This document shows, piece after piece, positions 59,198 through 64,000 of a stretch of DNA of 64,000 nt; position 1 is the stretch's first letter, and each line of letters starts with the position of its first letter. Under the pieces are notes generated by a model, which was not told the origin of the DNA, did not search any database, and saw nothing but the letters and a program-made list of their open reading frames with translations. The translations under genes were made by a program, and so were the position numbers. Where the stretch lies: contig NZ_JAICDG010000006.1 of assembly GCF_022751215.1 (NCBI RefSeq), positions 1 through 64,000 on the forward strand, read 5' to 3'. This DNA comes from Actinomadura terrae. GTDB lineage: Bacteria > Actinomycetota > Actinomycetes > Streptosporangiales > Streptosporangiaceae.

Positions 59198-59947
59198 TCA
59201 GCCGCCTTCCGCGAGGCGCTTCTTCATTCCCAGGTAGTACGTCCGCTGCTCCTTGTCGAAGTGCTCGATCGCGGTGCGCAGCGTGATCCGCGGCAGGGTG
59301 GCGGCGTGGGCGTCCAGGAATTTCATCAGCCTGGCGCGATCGTGCCTGCCCGCCTCGCGCAGGAGCCACCCGAGGGCGGTGTGGACCTTGTCGTGCTCGT
59401 CGTCGCGCAGCAGCTCCGCGAGCCGGAAGGTGTCGTCGAGGTCGCCCCGCCCGACGAAGGCGAGCGTGCTGACGAGCGCGATGCGGTGTTCCCACCAGTT
59501 GTCGGAGGCGGCCATCTCGTACAGGACGTCGCGCGGCCGGTCCAGCAGGTAGAGGCCGACGATCTGGTGGGAGCTGATGTCCACCAGCCCCCAGCTGTTG
59601 ATCTTGTGCTTGTACTTCATGTACAGCGCGTAGAGCACGGCGCGCTCGTCGTCGGTGGCCTTCTTGTGCTTGGCCTTGTTGCCCATGACGCGCAGCGCGC
59701 CCGCCCGCAGCTCGGGCATGGGGCTGGCGAGGAGCCGCTCGACGTCGTCGAGGGGCATGGCCGTGAACGGCCGCGCCGTCGTGAGGATCTTGCCCATCCC
59801 CACCCCGAGGTCGATGTCGCCGCCGCCGGGATTCTCGCCGGCGGGATCGCCGGCCCAGAAATGTCGCCGGAGGAGTTCGAGCTGCTCGGCCGAGCAGTGC
59901 TCCTCGACTTTTCTCACATACTGCTCGGCGGTGACGTCGGAGGTCAT
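59198..59947 (-). CDS. DNA alkylation repair HEAT-repeat protein (AlkD-like)
   Basis: 249 residues, almost wholly helical: YVRKVEEHCSAEQLELLRRH, LLASPMPELRAGALRVMGNK, the Trp-containing WGLVDISSHQIVGLYLLDRP, ASDNWWEHRIALVSTLAFVG, KVHTALGWLLREAGRHDRAR. This is the AlkC/AlkD-type ALK repeat family; AlkD excises 3- and 7-alkylpurines without base flipping. ATG 59947 has AAAGGAG 8 nt upstream. Convergent with the haloperoxidase. Confidence 0.9.
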   Translation of the reverse strand: MTSDVTAEQYVRKVEEHCSAEQLELLRRHFWAGDPAGENPGGGDIDLGVGMGKILTTARPFTAMPLDDVERLLASPMPELRAGALRVMGNKAKHKKATDDERAVLYALYMKYKHKINSWGLVDISSHQIVGLYLLDRPRDVLYEMAASDNWWEHRIALVSTLAFVGRGDLDDTFRLAELLRDDEHDKVHTALGWLLREAGRHDRARLMKFLDAHAATLPRITLRTAIEHFDKEQRTYYLGMKKRLAEGG

Positions 59948-60138
59948 GCCGGAGTGCTCCTTTCGCGCGCACGCAGCCCGAACCGAATGGCGGCGATATA
60001 GTGCGTCATCGTCTCACGGTTCGCACCGGGGCAGGAATGAACCGGTCTCGTTCGGCTCCTCCCTGGGGCCGTGCGGCAATCTAGGATATGCCGTCCGGAA
60101 ATGGGTGGGGAAGGGGCGGGGCCGGCCTGTTGCGGGGG

Positions 60139-60816
60139 TCAGGCGTCCGGGGTGCGTGCCCTGACGCCCAGGACGATCGGGGTCGGGTCGCCGGTCTCGG
60201 CGAACCGTTCGAGCGTCATCCCCGCGTCCAGGAATGCGTGCATCAGCTCGGGCAGCGGGCGGTGGGTGGCGCCGACCCTGGCGCGCACGCCCTGGTCGGT
60301 CCAGGACGCCGTGGTCCAGTGGCCGTCGCGGTAGCCGGGACGGATGACGACCGCGTCCGGGTCGGCGCGGTCGGCGAACCCGCCGCAGAAGCAGGGGTGG
60401 ACGCCGACGTGCACGAACACTCCCCCGGGCCGCAGGACGCGGGCCGCCTCGCGGAGCACCGCCGGGTAGGCGGGCATGTCGGTGTGGACCATCACCGCCG
60501 TGACGGCGGGCAGCGACGCGTCCCGGACCGGCAGGCGTGCGGCGTCGGCGCGCACGACGGGCAGGCGGCCGCGGGCGTGCCGCAGCATCCCGGCGGACAG
60601 GTCGGCGCCGAGCGGCGTCCAGCCGAGGGCGCGGACGCGGGCGGCGTGCACGCCGGTGCCGCACCCGATCTCCAGGCAGGGCCCGCGGCCCTCGCCGAGG
60701 AGGTCGCGCAGGACGCCGCCGAGCCCGAACGCGTCGCCCTCTCCGGCGGGGTCGTGGCCGAGGAACTCGTGCTCGTACCAGTCGGCGATGTCGTCGTAGG
60801 CCGCGGTCGGTGCCAT
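60139..60816 (-). CDS. Class I SAM-dependent methyltransferase
   Basis: 225 residues with motif I GPCLEIGCGTGVHAARVRAL (about residue 49), the acidic loop LGADLSAGMLRHARG, the motif II/III region LPVRDASLPAVTAVMVHTDM and GGVFVHVGVHPCFCGG. Small-molecule methyltransferase fold (Methyltransf_11-like); substrate unknown. GGGGAG precedes the ATG at 60816. Confidence 0.88.
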   Translation of the reverse strand: MAPTAAYDDIADWYEHEFLGHDPAGEGDAFGLGGVLRDLLGEGRGPCLEIGCGTGVHAARVRALGWTPLGADLSAGMLRHARGRLPVVRADAARLPVRDASLPAVTAVMVHTDMPAYPAVLREAARVLRPGGVFVHVGVHPCFCGGFADRADPDAVVIRPGYRDGHWTTASWTDQGVRARVGATHRPLPELMHAFLDAGMTLERFAETGDPTPIVLGVRARTPDA

Positions 60817-61044
60817 CCGCCACTCCCCTTGTGATCACAGGTCGGCCCTTCGCGGCCGACTCTAGCCGCCGAGGCGTCCCGGGACGTCCGGGAGCGAGCG
60901 CGGCAGGCCGCCGGAGGAGAACGGCCGTAAGCGTCGCAGCAGGACTACGCCGAGGTGGCGGGCCGGGTGCCCGAGGACGAGGCGGTGACCCGGTGGCGGG
61001 ATGGTTCGGTCCTTTGTGAAACGTCCGGGGTGCACGGTGGGGGC

Positions 61045-62451
61045 ATGGGTGCGCCGATATCGACGGCCGGGACTTCCGCGCCTGGGCGGGTGGCGCGGCG
61101 GGGCGTGATGCTCGCCGTGCTGTGCGCGGGGATGTTCCTGGTCCTGCTGGACGTGACGATCGTCAACGTCGCGCTGCCGGGGATCGGGCGGGCGCTCGGG
61201 ACGGGCCTGCCGGGGTTGCAGGGGGTGGTGGACGGCTACGCGGTCGCGATCGCGGGGCTGCTGCTGGGCGGCGGGGCGCTCGGCGACCGGGTGGGGCACC
61301 GGGGGCTGACGCTGGCGGGGTTCGGGTTGTTCGGGGCGGCATCGCTGGCGTGCGGGGCGGCGCCGGGCGCGGGCCCGCTGATCGCGGCGCGCGCCGTCCA
61401 GGGGGCGGGGGCGGCGCTGCTGCTGCCGGGGAGCCTGGCGCTGGTCACGGCGGCGTATCCGGGGCGGGCCGAGCAGGCGCGGGCGCTCGGGATGTGGGCG
61501 GGGATCTCCTCGACGGCGCTGCCGGCCGGGCCGCTGCTGGGCGGGCTGCTGGTGGACGCGGCGGGCTGGCGGTGGATCTTCCTGTTGAACGTGCCGATCG
61601 TGGCGGCGGCGGTCGCGGGGATCTGGGTGCTGGTGCCCGGGTCGCGCGGCGCCGGGCGGGCGGCGGTGCCGCTGGACCGGGCCGGGATGGTGCTGGCGCC
61701 GCTGACGCTGGGCGGGCTGGTGTGGACGGTGATCGTCGCGGGTCACGGGCAGCGCGGCGGCGCCGTCCTGGCGGGGGCGCTGACGGGGGCGGCCGCGGCG
61801 GCGCTGGTGCTGGTCGAGCGGCGGGCGGCGGCGGCGCTGGTGCCGGGCGGGCTGCTGCGCGCCCCGGCGTTCCTGGGCGTCAACGCGATCGCTTTGCTGA
61901 TGAACCTGGCGACGAACGGGGTGCTGTTCGTGACGACGCTGCGGCTCCAGCAGGGCGAGCACCGCTCCGCGCTGGCGGCGGGGGCGATGCTGCTGCCGAT
62001 GGCGGTGCCGCTGGCGGTGCTGGCGCCGGTCTCCGGGCGGCTGACGGCGCGGTTCGGGGCCCGTCGGCCGCTGGTCGCGGGGACGGCGGTGGCCGCCGCC
62101 GGTTCGCTGAGCCTGCTGCACGTCGGTTCGGGCGCGTCCTACCCGGCGCTGCTGCCCGCGTTGGTGGGCATCGGCGTGGGGGACGGTCTCATCGTGACGG
62201 CGGTGGTCGCGGCGGCGATGCGCGCGGCGCCCGCGCGGCACGCGGGCCTGTCGGGCGGGGTCAACAACACGGCGCGGCAGGTCGGGACCGCGCTGGGCGT
62301 CGCGGTGTACGGGGCGGTCGCGGGCTCGGCGCTGGAGGCGGCGCGGTTCACGGCGCGGCTGCACGTGCTCGGGTGGGTGACGGTCGGGTTGTGGGCGGCG
62401 GCGCTGGCGCTGGCCACGGTGGTCCCCGCGCGCGAAAACCGGTTGGCGTGA
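61045..62451 (+). CDS. DHA2-family MFS drug transporter (EmrB/QacA-like)
   Basis: 468 residues, about fourteen helices. Motif D1 is MFLVLLDVTIVNVALPGIGR (TM1). Motif A reads LLGGGALGDRVGHRGLTLAG and motif C (antiporter) SLALVTAAYPGRAEQARALG. Such proteins extrude lipophilic drugs in exchange for protons. Start chosen at ATG 61045, which has GGTGGGGG upstream. The in-frame upstream 30 codons to 60955 are Arg/Asp-rich and unlikely. Confidence 0.9.
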   Translation: MGAPISTAGTSAPGRVARRGVMLAVLCAGMFLVLLDVTIVNVALPGIGRALGTGLPGLQGVVDGYAVAIAGLLLGGGALGDRVGHRGLTLAGFGLFGAASLACGAAPGAGPLIAARAVQGAGAALLLPGSLALVTAAYPGRAEQARALGMWAGISSTALPAGPLLGGLLVDAAGWRWIFLLNVPIVAAAVAGIWVLVPGSRGAGRAAVPLDRAGMVLAPLTLGGLVWTVIVAGHGQRGGAVLAGALTGAAAAALVLVERRAAAALVPGGLLRAPAFLGVNAIALLMNLATNGVLFVTTLRLQQGEHRSALAAGAMLLPMAVPLAVLAPVSGRLTARFGARRPLVAGTAVAAAGSLSLLHVGSGASYPALLPALVGIGVGDGLIVTAVVAAAMRAAPARHAGLSGGVNNTARQVGTALGVAVYGAVAGSALEAARFTARLHVLGWVTVGLWAAALALATVVPARENRLA

Positions 62452-62478
62452 CCGGCGCGGTTCACTAGAACAGGCGGC

Positions 62479-63267
62479 ATGCTCCGCAAATATCCGCGCA
62501 CCCGGCACATCGCGGGATCCCGGTTGCAGCCGGGCGACCACGACCTGGCCGCCGTGCCGTTCGAGGAGGTCGCCGGGCGGCACCTGGTGGTGGAGGAGAA
62601 GCTGGACGGCGCCAACTGCGGTGTCAGCTTCTCCGCCGGGGGCGAGCTGCGGTTGCAGAGCCGGGGCCACTACCTGACGGGCGGGCCGCGCGAGCGCCAG
62701 TTCGCGCCGCTCAAGGCGTGGGCGGCGTCGGTGCGGCACGTCCTGTGGGAGCGGCTGGGCGACCGGTATGTGATGTACGGGGAGTGGCTGTACGCCAAGC
62801 ACACCGTCTTCTATGACGCGCTCCCCCACTACTTCTGCGAGTTCGACGTCCTGGACCGGCGGGACGGGACGTTCCTGTCGACGGCGCGGCGCCGCGCGCT
62901 GCTGGAGGGGACGCCGGTGGTGTCGGTGCCCGTCCTGCACGAGGGGAGGCTGCGGGACGTGGCGGCGCTGACCGCGCTGGTGGGGCCCTCGACGTGCCGG
63001 ACGCCCGGGTGGCGGGACGCGCTGCGGGCCGCGGCCGAGGCGGGCGGCGCCGACCCGGACCGCGCGGTGGCCGAGTCCGACGCGTCCGAGGAGATGGAGG
63101 GCCTCTACGTCAAGGTGGAGGAGGGCGGGCGGACCGTCGACCGCCTGAAGTGGGTGCGGCCGGGTTTCCTGACCGCGATCCTGGACGCGGGGACGCACTG
63201 GCAGGGCCGCCCGATCATCGCCAACGGCCTGGCCGACCCGGAGGTGCTGTATGCGGGTGTTCGCTGA
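62479..63267 (+). CDS. RNA ligase family protein
   Basis: 262 residues of the covalent nucleotidyltransferase superfamily. Motif I is EKLDGANCG with the AMP-binding Lys41. Downstream lie LRLQSRGHY (motif Ia-like), YVMYGEWLYAKHTVFYDAL (motif III), MEGLYVKVEE (motif IV) and DRLKWVRPGF (motif V). Such ligases join 5'-phosphate to 3'-hydroxyl RNA ends after end healing. The stop lies 17 bp inside the next gene, an HD-domain/P-loop kinase, giving a coupled sealing-plus-healing pair. Confidence 0.88.
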   Translation: MLRKYPRTRHIAGSRLQPGDHDLAAVPFEEVAGRHLVVEEKLDGANCGVSFSAGGELRLQSRGHYLTGGPRERQFAPLKAWAASVRHVLWERLGDRYVMYGEWLYAKHTVFYDALPHYFCEFDVLDRRDGTFLSTARRRALLEGTPVVSVPVLHEGRLRDVAALTALVGPSTCRTPGWRDALRAAAEAGGADPDRAVAESDASEEMEGLYVKVEEGGRTVDRLKWVRPGFLTAILDAGTHWQGRPIIANGLADPEVLYAGVR

Positions 63268-64000
63268 GCTGTGCCCGGCGCCGCCGGGCTGGGCGGTGCC
63301 GTGGGCGGAGATCGGTGAGGCGTTCGCGTGGGTGCGGGCGCTCGCGGGCGTCCCGCAGGACGCCGTCCACCACGCCGAAGGGGACGTCGCGGTCCACACC
63401 CGCATGGCGTGCGAGGCGCTGGCCGCGTCGCCGCAGTGGCGGGCGCGGTCGGCGGCGGAGCGGGTCCGGCTGTTCGCGGCGGTGCTGATGCACGACGTCG
63501 CGAAGCCGTACTGCACCCGCGCCGACGGGGAGGGGCGGATCACCGCGCACGGGCATTCGCGGCGCGGCGACCTGATGGTGCGGCGGATCCTGTGGGAGCT
63601 GGGCGCGCCGGTCGCGTGGCGCGAGCACGTCGCCGCGCTCGTCCGCCACCACCAGGTGCCGTTCTGGGCGCTGGAGCGGCCCGACCTGCAACCGATCGCG
63701 TTCCGGGTGAGCCTGCTGGCCCGCAACGACGACTTGGCGCTGCTGGCGGAGGCCGACATCCGCGGCCGGGTCTGCGGGGACCTGGAGGAGGTGCTGGAGA
63801 ACATCGCCCTCTACCGGGAGTACTGCGCCGAGCAGGGGTGCCTGGACGGGCCGCGCGTGTTCCCCTCCGACCACGCCCGGTTCTGGTACTTCCGCAGGCC
63901 GGGCCGCGACCCGGGCTATGCCGCCTTCGACGACACGCGGCTGACGGTGACGGTGCTGTCGGGGCTCCCGGGGTCGGGGAAGGACCACTGGATCGCGGCG
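63251..64000 (+). CDS. HD-domain/P-loop polynucleotide kinase (HD-Pnk-like), partial
   Basis: Open from ATG 63251 to the window edge (250 codons, no stop). The N-terminal HD phosphohydrolase domain has DVAVHTRMACEALA, LMHDVAKP (H81, D82), AHGHSRRGDLMVRRI, RHHQVPFWAL, and the late Asp in NDDLALLAEADIRGR, the pattern also seen in tRNA-nucleotidyltransferase HD domains. At 234-250 VTVLSGLPGSGKDHW is a Walker A (K244), the start of a kinase domain. HD plus kinase in this order is the architecture of bacterial HD-Pnk end-healing enzymes. It removes 2',3'-phosphates and phosphorylates 5' ends, preparing RNA for the adjacent ligase. The kinase C-terminus is outside the window. Confidence 0.82.
   Translation, partial: MRVFAELCPAPPGWAVPWAEIGEAFAWVRALAGVPQDAVHHAEGDVAVHTRMACEALAASPQWRARSAAERVRLFAAVLMHDVAKPYCTRADGEGRITAHGHSRRGDLMVRRILWELGAPVAWREHVAALVRHHQVPFWALERPDLQPIAFRVSLLARNDDLALLAEADIRGRVCGDLEEVLENIALYREYCAEQGCLDGPRVFPSDHARFWYFRRPGRDPGYAAFDDTRLTVTVLSGLPGSGKDHWIAA

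Noticed and set aside
60862..63804. 980-codon open frame on the minus strand
   Set aside because: Antisense to the DHA2 transporter, RNA ligase and HD/kinase genes; almost entirely Arg/Pro/Gln/His repeats with no domain.
1..64000. CRISPR arrays, rRNA or tRNA genes
   Set aside because: No regularly spaced repeats and no rRNA or complete tRNA-like sequence were seen on reading both strands.

Overview
The window is very GC-rich, with strong third-position G/C bias, GTG and TTG starts, and families typical of actinomycetes: MarR, PadR, IclR and LuxR regulators, an F420-type luciferase-like oxidoreductase, DUF5937/ArsR and MmyB-type regulators. It most resembles a filamentous actinomycete such as a Streptosporangiales member. 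Genus cannot be decided from the sequence alone. I saw no rRNA, tRNA or CRISPR array.

Positions 1-31.1 kb are a graveyard of Tn3-family transposons. Transposon 1 (96-7537) has near-perfect 31-bp inverted repeats, an intact transposase, a serine resolvase whose expected catalytic Ser reads as Thr, and cargo (MFS exporter, short-chain dehydrogenase and a DUF5937/ArsR regulator broken by a 10-bp tandem duplication). Transposon 2 (9333-21764) has about 43-bp inverted repeats and a flanking 7-bp direct repeat. It holds a transposase broken by at least four frameshifts, a catabolic-looking cargo (class V aminotransferase, RidA, M20 hydrolase, IclR regulator, E1 alpha/beta dehydrogenase, truncated acetoacetate-decarboxylase-like gene) and a tyrosine recombinase. 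Beyond it lie a coiled-coil protein gene, three further degraded Tn3 transposase pieces, a decayed second recombinase, an epoxide hydrolase/MarR pair, a PadR/membrane protein pair and a broken ABC ATPase.

Positions 31.2-43.5 kb carry redox genes (berberine-bridge-like FAD oxidase, LLM flavin oxidoreductase, molybdopterin oxidoreductase), then a 32-aa peptide overlapping a PIMT/TgmC-like methyltransferase, a LuxR regulator, an IS5-family insertion sequence and small zinc-ribbon or hypothetical genes.

Positions 43.8-51 kb hold the most interesting locus: a probable RiPP operon made of a 36-aa precursor (45978-46088), an intergenic hairpin, two overlapping and unequal SagB-type flavin dehydrogenases, and an MFS exporter. 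No YcaO cyclodehydratase is in view. A secreted beta-propeller protein is divergent to it, and a cupin/MarR pair follows.

Positions 51-64 kb look like ordinary chromosome: YciI, PPOX and VOC small enzymes, a XerC/D-like recombinase, MFS transporters, a Tat-exported vanadium haloperoxidase, a DNA-alkylation repair HEAT protein, a methyltransferase, and at the right edge an RNA ligase overlapping an HD-domain/P-loop kinase that runs out of the window.
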